Of a stretch of 64,000 nt of DNA, positions 36,261-49,868 are shown piece after piece. The stretch is from Selaginella tamariscina (lineage: Eukaryota > Streptophyta > Lycopodiopsida > Selaginellales > Selaginellaceae). The DNA lies in the NCBI GenBank assembly GCA_003024785.1, contig PUQB01000112.1, positions 466,341 to 530,340 on the forward strand. Direction: 5' to 3'. The translations under genes were made by a program, and so were the position numbers. The notes below the pieces were generated by a model. The model was given only the letters and a program-made list of their open reading frames with translations. It was not told where the DNA came from and did no database searches. Numbering within the stretch: position 1 is the stretch's first letter; every line of letters begins with the position of its first letter.

Positions 36261-39200
36261 ACGTGGTCACTGTTTTCTCACTCAAGTACTTGATAAAGGG
36301 CAAAAGAACAGATTGTGTTGGTGAAGCCCTTAGCTGTAATTGAGCAGTCGCTGAAGTCATGTGAGTGATTGGCTTGCCTGCAAGGTAAGGGATGGCGCTG
36401 GATGCTGATGAAGTCCTTACTAACGCTCGTTTACGCTTGTACTAGTAAAGAACTTGTATTGCAAAACACAAAGTACAAATGGGAGAATCATGTTACCCTT
36501 CTAAGCCCTATAACTTAGGCTTCCCTTGTTAGGTCTGGCAAGTAGACTAGACCAGTTCTTGTCATCCTACACAGGTGAACTCCTTAGCATAAATCAACCT
36601 TCTCCACAATCCAATCTTGCAGATGTGGGCTCCACACTATTTCAGTGGATTTAAGCTTCTAAGCAGTTCAGTTTATCCAATACTATCCAAGTACTTTGTA
36701 TAGAGGTATTAATTCCACAATGGAAATATTTGAGTAAATTCTCATAGCTATCGTGAGGTTCTCTCTTTATTCTCTTTTATATAGTTCTCTCATATCCTAT
36801 TCTTTGATGAAATATTCAATGTGAATTATGATTTTGTTGTTGATAGATGAATATTTTTCTTTCGCATCCCCTATAGTATCAGGTAGTATACCTTTGCTTG
36901 CAAATCAAAGTTGGCTATGCTGCTCATATAACTTTCTTAGGAAAAGGGATCTCGCCTATATAGATGAGTGGTCAGGGTTTGAATTTTTCTCTCCAACTCC
37001 CTGACCCTTTCCCTACTAGCAACCCGGTGTTGATGAATTAATGCTTGAACCAAACTATGCACCTCTAATGGCAACAATTTTATCAAGACTCTAGGTTGAG
37101 CATGCAACTTGTAGTTTGGAAACTTAGCAGTCAGACTTTCCTTTTATCACTTTTAGTTTTCACCAACCATTTTGCCCCAGACTTACCTTGAACAACGTCT
37201 CCGGCGTTCTTCATAAAGAATCTTCCGTCCGTTCGTTTGGAGTGGACTGTTTATCCGGAACGCCTTGGTCCATTAGCTCTTGTTCAGCGGCGGTCCACTC
37301 TGGGTGGGGCGTAGCTGGGAGGTTAAAGTGTTCCTCCATGGCATTGAGATGACCCAGAGTCTCCAAGTACAAAGTATGGAGTCTGTTTACGAACTGATGG
37401 AGTTGCTCATAGTCTTTGTCATGCTCCTATCACATTTTGACGTAGCGCCACCTATGGAACCAGTAATGATGATCGAGTTGGGGAGGAACGATGAAGGTTA
37501 CAGTGCGGCTGTTGTAGAAGAACTTGCTTCCTGCCTCACTGTATATGTTTCCACAAAGTTGGCCGCATGCAACGTCGGCCATGTCTCGTAGAGCTTGCAC
37601 TTGTAGTTGTGGAGACGCTTAGTGTGCCGGTGGCCTTCGATGATGTCGCTCCACTCCTTGAAGTTGTCTCGAGCTACCTCGATCTTCTCTTTGCCTTCTG
37701 TATTGTTGGACAGAAGCCTGAGCTTGGTGTTCTCATGTTTGAGCTGCTCCACTTTGGCTTCAGACTCGGCAACTGCTTCCCCCTAGTCGAGCATATTTTT
37801 CTTGTGGTTGTCCACCATCTCGGTCAAGGGTTGTTGCTTCCTTCGAGAAGGGAAGCCGAGGATCAAACTGCTCCAGCAAGTCTGAAATTGTGACTCGTCT
37901 ACACTGGGTGTGTTCAGCTTGAAGATGCTTGAGTTGATCCTCCCAAAACTGCTTGTCCTCGTTGTTTGTTGTTGGAGCTTTTGGAATAGGACTTGGCTGC
38001 TCGCCAACTTATCTATTAAGTCGTCGAGTTGCTGCTGCATAGCCGCCTTGGTGTCTTGCATATCCGTCGTGGCTTGCTAATACATCCTGGAGAAAGTGTT
38101 GGATTGAATTCGCATGTTCTCCAGTTGCTTCCGCAGCTCCTCGACTTCGTCTTTGTTGCCCGCCTGGAGTTGAGTGTTCACATCTTCAAGTTGTCCCTTG
38201 TCAAGAATATCTCATTGGAGAGCCCGAACGTCGTGTCCTTGCCCTCCAACTCGCTGCGAACGTGCTGCAACTCCGCCTTCTTGTTCTCGTACCAATCCCG
38301 ATATCGATGGTACCAATGCCGATGTTCATCATGCTCTTTCTTGCAACTCCTTTATTTGTGCGTCCATTTGATGCGTGAGAGAGGAAATGGAAGCCGCCGG
38401 CGTATCGCTTGTATGTCTCCTCTTGACGGCAGTTGCTTAGGTGGGTGGTTGTGTACTGCTTCGTCAGGCGTCGGTGTCGGTGTTCGAGCGGATGCCCGTA
38501 CCTGAAATGTAGACTCCGATTGAATTATAAGCGACGACTGAGTGGCATTTGACTGGTGTCCTTCGGCGTGCAGGACGAGAAATCTCCCTGGTGCCTGGTT
38601 GGTCCCTAGTCTCGAACCAGAGCAATGTCTGGAAGTGGCGGAGTGGACGCCTGGCGTCCCAAGTGTTGGATGAACTTAATCACTCGAAACATGCGTGCCA
38701 TAATCCCCGGCTTACCTGTTTCACACTTGTTGCAAGGTATCTGTTCCTCCATGGTGAGAAGGCAATGTGTGTTCGGTACGCAAAGCTCAGAAGTTCTTTG
38801 TGAATCGGACTCAAAAGCAGGACTCATCGTTTCATGGGCACCATAGGTAGAGGTGTTGGCACACAGCTCGATTGGCGGATTCCTCTCACACTGCAGATGG
38901 ACCTCTACATTAAGCAATTGTCATGGTGTGCCCATACTTGGCTGGCCGTGTTCTCTGAGCAGAACATGAACTGTAAGCTGTGGCGGAGGACTGGAGAGTT
39001 GGAAGTAGTTCTCTAAGAACTTAGAAGCTGGACGTGAACAAGATCTGAGACTTCATTCAAAATGAAGACATAGACTTCAAAGACATGGCTCGAAGAACAA
39101 CCAGTCAAGCCGGCGCATAAAATTAAAAAATTGAAAAACTGTATTGAATGCGCACTCATTTAAAACACCACGTTAAATTTTCCGAGCTTCTGCATTTCCA

Positions 39201-39720
39201 CATTCGAGATCTCGACTTCGTTTATGTCAACAATGCGGCTACATTTTTGACCAAAATGTTGGGAAGCTAGGTGAAGTAGTTCTTCCAAGTTCAGAGGAAC
39301 GATAAGGATGACTGTATCGGCTCTGTGTGGCGGAGACTTTGCGGAGCAAAGAGTTCATGTCTTTGATGGCTGAGGACTCTGCAGCGACTCCTAGTCGGAC
39401 GAGTGATGTTCTATGTCGAGTGCTATAGTTTTCAAAAGGACGATAGCCTTGCCAGCTCTCGAGAGTTTTGAAATTTTACGGGTTTCATTTGAAGTTCAAA
39501 GTAGCAGTTTCAAAAGCAGAAGAAAAAAAAGGTGTCTACCTCCAGAGGATGTACATAGATATCAGCAGTATACTCCCACAACGTTTAGCTTTCATTGTGA
39601 GGAGTACGCGACGAGACGATGTTGTGTGTTGAAAACAAACTCAAACATCTACCTGTCTTTGTAGAAAATGTTGGCTCCAACATTACAAAGAGGTGTAAGC
39701 CTTCAGCCGCAGCAACATGC
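36260..39720 (-). other. Broken coiled-coil coding region, unrecognised
   Basis: A GC-richer block with coding-like composition on the minus strand. Between about 37,500 and 38,500 the translated pieces are strongly coiled-coil-like and rich in Gln, Glu, Lys and Leu, for example MQQQLDDLIDKLASSQVLFQ and MEQLKHENTKL. No enzyme domain, zinc knuckle or protease motif was recognised, so I cannot assign it to a host gene or to a mobile element. It looks old and broken. It ends where the family B copy begins near 39,730. Confidence 0.4.
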
Positions 39721-39729
39721 AGAGCAGTT

Positions 39730-40205
39730 CTTCATTTTTATCTTAAATTTCATGTTTACATGTTTGATTACTATGGTTTTCAAATCTTAATAAATGTTCC
39801 AAGTTGTCCTTCTTACAAATCTCTTGTGAAAAATGAAAAAAAAATTACTTGTGATAATGGACCTTGTTCCTTTTTCTTTTTTCATATGACATTGGAACAT
39901 CGACAATCACATTTAAACCTTTTCCTTTCAGGAATAAAGAAAAGATCACCTCTGAGGCTATATTGTAAGAGTTTTAATTCTACGTCAAAGAGCATTTCTT
40001 TGCTCTAGTGTTTCCAATCCCTTCCTTCCTTCTTGTGTTTAGCTCTAATACATTTACAATTGCATTCAATCATTTATTCTTCACACATATGGTCTTCCCT
40101 TCCGTAGTTTTAAAATAAAACGAGCTCCAGAATTTGCCACATGGCAAATTTAAATGAAGTTTTAGCTGAGTATTTAATTAGCCACAGCGATTTAGGATCG
40201 TCAGG
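39730..40205 (+). repeat. Dispersed repeat family B, copy 3 (second half)
   Basis: Matches the second halves of 9,280-10,120 and 10,828-11,690: CATGTTTACATGTTTGATTA, GGAACATCGACAATCACATT, and the closing GCCACATGGC palindrome block. It runs directly into a family A copy, as at 10,120. Confidence 0.8.
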
Positions 40206-40212
40206 TTTGGGA

Positions 40213-41770
40213 TGTACGTGAAAATAATATTAACTGAGGCAGATAATGTGTAATGTATAGGCAATATTTGTATTTTATATATAGGTGTGTATGTACACAA
40301 ACTCTACAACATATCTTTATATTTAAAGTGTCTTTAAAATTAATTACTTATTAATTCTAATCAATCTCAATTAACATTAATACTTAGGTACAGAAAAATG
40401 AGAAATATATTATGTATTGGCAAAGTTTCATACGTTTACGTAACTATTTGCTCATACGATTGCTATAATATAATACAGTAATAATAATAATAATATAATA
40501 TATATATGAAGACTATATAATATATAAAGTCGGAAACATTGGAAATATAGTTTATACATACCTTATAGGAAGAAGAGAAAGGCACATACTTTTGTTTGTG
40601 TGTGCATTTGTGCACGTGCATACTGTTCCATAGCTTGGACTGTAGCTTGTACGGAAGCTCGTACATCTGTCCGAGCTTCTCACGGCTGAACGTACGGATC
40701 GCCCCCGGAAATGGACCGAGGATTCGAACAGCGAAGGAACTTTGCCTGTATATAATTGTATTATATAGTAAAGTACCGCACGGATTGCCTGAAGACTAAT
40801 AAAATATAAAGGAACTTCAAATAATACAATTATATATTTTAAATAATTATATTTTACATTTATATTATATATCAGCTAAATTTATTATAATCATAGGTTA
40901 ACCTATATATAATTATATAAGTTATACTTTTTTATTTATGTTTTAAATATCTTTCAAATGTATTTGAAATTGTCTTGATCGTCAGCTTTATATTTAATAT
41001 TTGTCGGCCATATTTGATCACTGGTTGAGAACAAAAATGATTTCAACTATATGTAGGTAAATACCCATTCTCTAAGGTCCACCATAAATGTAACCTTTGG
41101 TATACACTACTTAAACACACACACACACACACACACGAGAGATTAACAAGACGTTAAACTCTTTTATTCCTAATAAAAAATAAGTTATTTGCTACAAATT
41201 TGACAAAAGAATGTCTGTACACTCAAAATGTATATGTGCATAACTATGCCTTGACAGATACTACTTGTTGCTGGTGTTCCTGCTTGTGTTTCTTAGTGAG
41301 ACTCGAAACGAGGGGCCACTTATTAAACTTGAGCACCTTCTCAACACACTTACATATTGCAACAGTACTATGGTGGTGCTCCTGTTCTTGTTCTTGTTGC
41401 TGTTCATGTGCATTCTCTGTAACGAACACAACAATCATTTTAGCCTCTTTCCAATATATATATATATATATATATTATAGTCAAAGAGTGGTCAAATTAC
41501 TATTAAGATACTTAATTTAGTTAAAAGAAAGTTAAGTGGTTTCCAGCTGCATGTAGAAGGACATTGTTGAAAATCAACCCAGAAGAGTACACTGTCTATG
41601 GCGTAAAGCAACCAATACCCACTAAATACATGCACGCAACCATATACTATCTATCTGTATTTCTGACAATGCATGTGTGCGTATGTGTGAGAGTGAGAGA
41701 GACAATGTAGAAATGCAAAACCATTGTATTACATGCTAAGATATCACAACTTGAGCTGTTTAAGTACTTT
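40213..41770 (+). repeat. Dispersed repeat family A, distal copy
   Basis: Collinear with 13,545-15,153 and also shares the GCTGTTTAAGTACTT end with the left-arm copy near 5,825-5,845. It lies about 25 kb from the inverted repeat, showing that family A is not confined to the palindrome. Its end lies at or inside the 3' end of the next minus-strand open frame. Confidence 0.8.
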
Positions 41771-42214
41771 AAAGTACATATTATGTAAACTTAGTAGTGA
41801 TTTAGCTTGATTATGGCAATTACCTGGAGATGATAAGGCTCTGAGCGCATGATGGTTGTTCCTGGAGAGAGGAGAGCTAGATTTCGATGCCTTCTTCTTC
41901 ATAGTCTTGGGACCGAAACCGAATGCGATTCCATGCCTGCTTCTGTAGCACTGCAGCTCCACATTCTGAAGGTCCTGAAGGAGATGCTCCTTGTATCCGA
42001 AAGCATTCTTCTCTATGCTCTTGATCATACAGCTTGCTTCACTGCTCAACTTGCTACTGGCAGATCCTACCTCGGAGCCGATATGGTTCACCAGAGCGTC
42101 TACCTTCTTGCTCATCTTCTCCAGTGTTGAGATAGTCCTCATTACAAGCACAACCAGTGCGACTGTCATCACACCAAGCCACACATCATCCATGGGGGTT
42201 GTCTCTATCTTCAT
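41744..42214 (-). CDS. Small membrane-anchored coiled-coil protein, hypothetical
   Basis: Starts MKIETTPMDDVWLG, followed by one hydrophobic segment (VMTVALVVLVM, residues about 15-25). Then comes an amphipathic helix (RTISTLEKMSKKVDALVNHI) and a basic, serine-rich tail (MKKKASKSSSPLSR). A GTAATT donor-like site after SSPG near 41,833 suggests the true exon ends there, because the remaining 3' part lies in repeat A sequence. Purine-rich AGAAGAAG sequence directly upstream resembles a 5' UTR, and a further donor-like site near 42,470 hints at a UTR intron. No family was recognised. Confidence 0.5.
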   Translation of the reverse strand: MKIETTPMDDVWLGVMTVALVVLVMRTISTLEKMSKKVDALVNHIGSEVGSASSKLSSEASCMIKSIEKNAFGYKEHLLQDLQNVELQCYRSRHGIAFGFGPKTMKKKASKSSSPLSRNNHHALRALSSPGNCHNQAKSLLSLHNMYFKVLKQLKL

Positions 42215-44355
42215 TGTATAGAACTCTAAAAGAAGAAGAAGGAAAAAGATTAAGAAACAGGAAGAACACAGAGATTTCCTTCTATAGAAGAAAATGATAT
42301 TTCTGTTCTATAGAGAGCCTGTGAATGTGATGTGTTTTTTTTCTTGAGAGGGCACTAAAGTGTGTCTCTGAGTGGACATATATATACTGGAAGGGGACAC
42401 TACACTGTTGCAATATGTATTTGGAAAACTACAGGTTTAATTTAAAAAACAGAAAGAGAAAGAAATACCTTGGTGAAGAATCTCCTTGTACCTCCACTCA
42501 TGTCTTCTTCAACACTTGCTTACTAATCATATGCCCACCAAAATTTAATCCACATATGTTATTTAAATCCGTATACATGTATACATAATAATATTATATG
42601 TATATGCTCTGGAGCGTGACGTAAGACGTTAAAAAAAGTTATATACAGCAAAATATGTTTATACAAAAACGATTTCCACGATTAATACAATGTAGCTATT
42701 TCACAGAACTATATATAATATAAAACATCGACCTATATGCTTTCATAAATATAATATACATACTAGCTAGATATGGTATATATATATGTAAACGCATGCG
42801 TATGTAAGAGACGAAGGGTCCGGAATGAGATCCTCCGGAAATGAGATCTTGTGAATAAGTTTTTAATAATCTAAAAGCTGTAAAGCACAAACATTGCCTG
42901 TCTATTGCTGCCACCACAATAGAGTACGTGCATTCTAGGCTGTTTAGACAAATATACAAAGAGTAAAGAATTATTAAAAACCATATATATTACCTTTAAG
43001 CTTTTGAAGGCGCCTAAACCTCTCCCCATTTGTGGGTTTAAGCACACTAAATATCTGCCTTTGTGCATAATCGGATACTCTGCTGCATAACTTAATGTGT
43101 AATTGTGCATAACTTCGGCTCTATAGCCGCCACGAGACTCCGTTCTGTGGAATCATATAAAGGTGTCCCGTACCTTGATATATATATAAAGGAATGGCTC
43201 CTAATGGCTTTGATGTAGTCCTGTACTGCACAAAGATTCTCGTCTGCATTTTAAACATGGTTTAGCCGCCTAAACATGCCTTTCTGAAACTTCTGTGAAA
43301 AATGTATTATACACATGCATATATGTACATACGTACATATATACACACACATTTAATGTGAGTTATGTAAAACTGCATATATATATCTATATAAAATTTA
43401 AATGACAGAATAGCTTTCGGCAAAAAGGCTGCAAAGTTAATGCTAGTTTAGTATGATCTGATTCAAAAATGAACTAAGTCAAAAATATACAGACATTTAT
43501 ATACAGAAATATATTCATATGTGAATATGTATATTCCGTGTATAAAATATATTACTATACATGATTTAACACAAAATCACGAATATAGAATTTTCATCAA
43601 ATATATATTCCATATACACACCTGTAATGCGGATAGACAATATTTTGCTGGTCAAATAATAAAATGCCACGTTTCTTCATGCTCAAATCTTGGTCGGCAA
43701 TTCGTATGATACTTTAATAAAATAATGAAATATCAACTAAGCAAAACAAGCCACGTATACCAAATGTAGACACGTAATATTAATATATAATTTATAATGT
43801 TATTTAATTGGTTACCTCTAGACTTAAACCGGTTTCTTAAGTCATCAAACTGTTGAAGCATCACGGAAGCAAGGAACAGCTGTTGGCACAGCAAGACACC
43901 ACGTACTCGTACACGTGTGCCTGTGTGTATGTATGGGTGGCCGTGGTGTGCGTGTGTGTGTGTGTGCGTGTGGGGAGACTGAGATAACATAATCATCAGG
44001 TTTAATTAAACCTACCTGAATAAAACAAGTGTAAGAAATAAGAAGAGCATAAAATCGTGGATATATACATTATCCAGTAAGAAAAAAAAGAAAAAGAAAT
44101 ACTTGGCTTATATTTGATAGTTAAACTAAGTTATTCCCTATATAAGAGGAATATGTGTGTGTGTCTGTGTGTGCGCGCTGGCGTGCGTGTGTGTAAACTG
44201 AAAAGACAGGCAAAACGAGGATAAAACTTGGACTTTGATATACCTTTTTAGCTTCTGAAACCTTGGAGGATTAGATTGTACACTGAAGTCATCCTTATGT
44301 CATCATGCTCCTCTATTATGCTGAAGTGACATATAAAAAAATATATTGTTTGATA

Positions 44356-44393
<38 letters not shown>

Positions 44394-44684
44394 GATGTAT
44401 GCTTATATATAAGAATTTTAATATATGATAAATGTTTAGTTGTTACAACTCTGCAATAATCTTGTAAAATGGATATATACTTAATTATTGTTTATATGAG
44501 ATCATAATCCAATGTATGTATTCTCTGTTGATGTGTTAGATAATAAGGTATGTGTTCATGTGATGTTTAAATTCCATAAACATATAAATATAGATCTATA
44601 TAAGAGAGAGAGAGAGAGGCAGGCTAATATATGACATAATCATCATTCGTTTAACTTGTTATCTATTTACCTGTGTATATCCAT

Positions 44685-44689
<5 letters not shown>

Positions 44690-44750
<61 letters not shown>
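44690..44750. repeat. (AT)n microsatellite
   Basis: Near-perfect AT dinucleotide run, one interruption near the start, inside the gene-poor zone. Confidence 0.95.
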
Positions 44751-44753
<3 letters not shown>

Positions 44754-45032
44754 CACACACACATACATTATCTAGTAAGAAAAGTGCAGGAAATGATATT
44801 AAATTATATAAGAACCTACAAAAGGCCTAAAAGTGCATATAAATGAAAAAAAGTAGATAAAAAGAGCATAAAAACCTGGACCTTGATGTAACTCTTCAGC
44901 TTCCAAAAACTTGAGAGGATTAAGATTGTACACTGCTGAAGTCATCCTTATTCCGTCAATGCTCCTCTATTATGCTGAAGTGACATAAAAACAATATATA
45001 TACATTGTTAGATATACATCGCTCAACTACGC

Positions 45033-45118
45033 ACCACACGCACACGCACACGCACACGCACACGCACACGCACACGCACACGCACACGCACACGCACACG
45101 CACACGCACACGCACACA
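45033..45118 (+). repeat. Hexanucleotide (CACACG)n repeat
   Basis: About 13-14 uninterrupted copies of CACACG, a GC-bearing hexamer rather than the plain CA dinucleotide seen elsewhere in the window. Any reading frame across it encodes alternating His-Thr and is an artefact. Confidence 0.95.
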
Positions 45119-46370
45119 CGCACAATGTCTTTTAGTTTATATGCAAAACTAGCTTCTCTTCGGGCAAATTGTCATAATTCAAATCTCATATACTTGTTTA
45201 TTTATAAGCATATATCAAAATATAACACTGTACGTGTGTGCCTGCGTGCTTATATATATATACAAGACATATATGTATGATTAAGTTAAGCCGAGATAAA
45301 CGCATATTATACACACGTGATATTTAATAATAATGATTATTATTTAAACATTGACACATAGATATGACGAGTAAGCTCATACAAAGTTAGATTAGATATT
45401 ATAGATTGGATATGTGTGTAGTCCCAACCTTATTGGGTGTTTTTGCTTTATTTATTCTTTAAACATATATAGATGTGTGTGTGTGTGTGATTGTATATTT
45501 TATACATGATAATTCATTAAATAAAAAACGTAAAGGTACCAAAGTATACAAAGTATGAACAGGTGGCATTTTTTTTGGTTTTCTACTTGAGCAAAGAAAA
45601 GAAAATGTGGCATTTTATTACTTGACCGAAGGACTTTGTCTACACACATTACATGTGTGTAGCCCTTGTATGCATATGTAAATCGTCGAGAAATCCTATA
45701 ATGATTGCTAAAATAGATATTTTATATAAAATATCAACTAAATAAACAAGCCAAGTGTACCTAAAGTAGACACATTATATTAATATATAATACATTTCGT
45801 TATAATTGTTAAGAAAATGACTTAAACCGGTTTCTCCGATGAATTATGAGAAACAGATCGCGCACATATACACGTGTGCATGTGTGTATATGTGTGGCTG
45901 CATGTGCGTGTGGGGTGTGTGTGGAGAGACTTCAGTTAAAATGCTAACTACCTAAAATACAAAAGAGCAAGAAAACAGAGTAAGAAAAAGTTGCAGGAAA
46001 AATAAAGAAAAAACTTCACTTATATGAGTTATCCCTGATATAAGAGGAATATATACGTGTGTGGATATAAAATAAAAGGGCATAAAAGTGCATATAAATG
46101 GATAAAATGTGCATACCTTTTCAGCTCTAAAAACTAGAAGACTAGATTGTAGACTGAGGTCATCCTTAGATCATTATCTCTATTATGCTGAAGTGACACA
46201 CACACACACACATATAAGACAGAGTATGCGTGTATTGTGTACATGCACAGCCAAAGGTCTAAGAATTAAACTCTAAAAGAATGTACATTTATATAATGCA
46301 AATATATATATATGAAATAAAATAGAAAAGAACCTGGAGTATCCGAGCTTATCGGATATATTTATCTGCT

Positions 46371-47807
46371 TTATTCCGGAGGGACCGTGAAGAGAAGGGA
46401 TGCATTTGTTCCACCAAAACCGAATGAGTTTGAGATGACGGCCTTCATAGCTATATTCTTTGTGGTCTTTAGGGGAACAAAAGACTCTTCGAATATCGGC
46501 TCTGGGTTTGCCAAATTCAACGTAGGTGGCGCTTTTCCCTGTTGTTTAATATAGCCATCAATAATTATTGTAGTCAAAACAGTAAATGTAGCAGGATATG
46601 ATATACTGTACACATACATACATGAGGATGGTATTTTGTGTATCATGTATCACGTACATACATATATGTATGTATGTATGATATGAGTATGGTAGGTATA
46701 CACCATACTGTATTTAAGTTTGACCATATATGAACATATGTTATACTAGAATGATATTATGCTACATGTTAGCAATACATCTACTGGGAACTTGTGTTTG
46801 AGAGAGAATTTTTATATGAAGACACATCAGGTGCGTATGTGTTATAAATAGCTTACATGGTGGAGAGCCAGAACAGAGAATATGGCTTCAACAGCTCCAG
46901 ATGCACCGAGTAAGTGTCCAGTTGCACCCTTAAATGAAAACAAAAATTGTAATGAGTGTATTTATATTATTATATAAATATTAAAGATATTTCATGTGAA
47001 ATATATCGAATCTATTTTACCTTGGTAGAAGAAAAAGTAAGGTCACCTCTCAAAGCATGCGATCCAAAGACAGTTTTTATTGCTTGAGCTTCAACTGTGT
47101 CACCTGCATTATTCTGGTTAAGTTATATACATACATGATACACATACCCACATACCCACACACAGGTGTATAGATAGATGGATATTTATACTAAACATAC
47201 GCAGGTATATACATATACCTCGAGGAGTGGAAGTCGCGTGTGCATTAACATAATCAATGTGATGTGGTTCTAATCCAGACTAAAACAGCTAATTTCAGTT
47301 ATTCTTTAACAGCGTCAAAAGAAGAATGCGCGTGTGTGTATGTGTGTGAGTGACAGAGAGAGAGAGGTACATACGTGCATATATATAGTATATATGTGTC
47401 TTTACCTGCTGGAGAGCACGTCTCATAGCCAAAACTGCACCTTTACCATCTTCTGGAGGTTGTGTTATATGGTGACCATCACCTATAATATTAAATTGCA
47501 TTACACCATTAATTTATTAGTAAATTCACTTAAATCACATAATAATGTTGAATGACATTATACTAGCTACTAAACTAAAACCAACCTGACATTCCATAGC
47601 CTCGAACCTCAGCGTACATTTTAGCACCCCGTCTTTTAGCATGCTCATACTCCTGTTTAAATTCTACATAAGATGTGCGTTGCGTGCGCGCGCGCATGTG
47701 TGTGTGTGTGCAAGAGAGAGAGAGTTGGAGTGTACCTCGAGTACCATAATCCCGGCACCTTCACCTCCTAACATGAAAACAGAGGTGCGTGTACTCTATG
47801 TACATAG

Positions 47808-47842
<35 letters not shown>

Positions 47843-49816
47843 ACGGTTGTTATCTCACTATCTTAAATAAGACCTGTATATAATATATTAACTTACACAA
47901 ATCCGTCACGGTCGTTATCAAATGGTCTGGAAGCAAGCTCTGGAGTAGCATTATATTTCGTACTAAGGGCCTTCACCCTGTATTATGAATAAATAAACAA
48001 CCATATGCTGAACTCGCAGCATATATATGAAAAATTTTCATATAGCAATTTCATAATAAGAGATATGTATACAATTTATAAATTGCAAAAGCATCAACCT
48101 GCGAGCATAACACACTCACACACACGCACACACACATATCACAAACTTACATATACAGGCGTATACACATGTAGAAAAATGTATGTATGTATACATGTAT
48201 ATACACACACAAAACACACCTGCAAAATCCGGCTATTGAGAGTGCATCAATGCTAGACTCTGTTCCACCAGCGAGCATAACATCCGCATCTCCAAACCGC
48301 ACCATTCTTGATGCATCCCCAATCGAATGTGCTCCAGTTGCACAGGCTGTGACTGCTGCATGGTTTGGTCCCTGCACATAAATACAATGTCATGTATGTA
48401 GATATACGTTGTATGTACATATATGTGCCTATGCATGTGATGCAGGCAAGTATCAATCTCTATTACATATGAAACTCTATATATATATAAGAGTTACATA
48501 TTATAAAATATAGCTTCTAATATAAGAAATATATTGTTATGATGTAATAACATTGTAGACTAGCGGACGAGCATACAAGTAAACCAGCCCACCTTCAACC
48601 GATACTTGATGCTAATGTTTCCTGCTGCCATGTTTATTAAGATTCTAGGAACAAAGAATGGACTCAACCTATTGCTTCGCTGAAAAGATGAAAAGTGTTA
48701 GCTGACACATGCACACATGTATTAATGTATGTATATGGTGTGTATATACACATGAAACTTACACAATCACGAATCAATTGAGCTGCTTCAAGGATATCAC
48801 TTATGCAACCAATGCCACCACCAACTGCCACCCCCTAAACAATAACAGTATAGCAAACCCCTTAAACAATAACAAACAAAGAAAATATGTCTAGAGAGAG
48901 AGAGCAAGAGGATTACTGTTCTTTCGCAGGAGGCTTCGTCTTCACAGGGATTCCATTTCGCATCTGCTAGTGCTTCTGCAGCTGCACACATGGCATATGC
49001 TGTAAACGGGGCAACCTCTGTAAAACAAAATGTGTGTGTGTGTGTGTATATCAAATGGCCTAAGAATACTATAGATTTAAGTGTACAATTAATGGCATAC
49101 ACACATTATCAAAATATATGTATGCAGCATATTACGCTAACCGATGTGCTAACATGCGTATATATGGCATATAATGATAAATATGTTCATACATTACCTT
49201 TTCTGATAGCCAAATGCTTGAATCAAAGTGTCCTGTCTCTGTACCATAGGGAACAGCAGCTACTACTTGAGAAGGTAGACTAGCCATTGTAGATACACGA
49301 ACATTCTCATTTTCACGGTGTAGTTGAAGGTCCGTTTGCTTTAGTGCTCTAACTCCAGATATTTCATCAAGTAACCTTGTCCAACACATAGTCTATGCCA
49401 CATCCCAAGGGGGAAACTATACCCAAACCTATCAAATAAAGAAAGGTAGTTAAATTGCAGACTATATAAATGGTAGACCGGATATAGTGAATCAAGATAA
49501 AATGCTCACTTGCATGAATTTAAAAGAAAAAAGTACGACTTTCCATGCGCACGAGAGAGAGAAGAGAGAGTAGTGAATCAGAATGTAGTAAGCTATATAA
49601 TCGTTAGATATAACAAATGATACACATGTAGTTAAAGATACACACACACATAATATATGTATAATATGTAGTGAATCAGCATCCACGAGAGATGCATGTA
49701 TATGCAGAAATAGAAAGAGTACGACTCCACACTCTCGCATACGCAACCTTTTGTGATAAAACGGAGAAAATTCGAGCAATATATAAATAACTTGGAAATG
49801 TAACATGCAAGTAAAC

Positions 49817-49868
<52 letters not shown>

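Larger units (their letters stand above)
42300..46370. other. Gene-poor zone with repeated exon-like blocks
   Basis: No protein gene is supported. Three diverged copies of a minus-strand block occur at about 44,240-44,340, 44,880-44,990 and 46,110-46,200. Each runs from CACTTCAGCATAATAGAG through GATGAC.TCAGT.TACAATCT to an AAG/GTAT-type donor-like site. The first and third are also preceded by similar flanks (43,735-43,830 and 45,727-45,840, sharing ACTTAAACCGGTTTCT), so a 0.5-0.7 kb unit was duplicated. They may be exons of a non-coding minus-strand transcript or a decayed gene family. CA/TG microsatellites are dense throughout. Confidence 0.45.

Noticed and set aside
36280-39700. Calling the coiled-coil region a retrotransposon gag relic.
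   Set aside because: No zinc knuckle, protease, integrase, reverse transcriptase or terminal repeats were seen, so the evidence does not reach a family call.
44150-44215. CRISPR-like spaced repeats in the CA/TG-rich regions.
   Set aside because: Spacing is irregular, units are simple dinucleotides, and the genome is eukaryotic.
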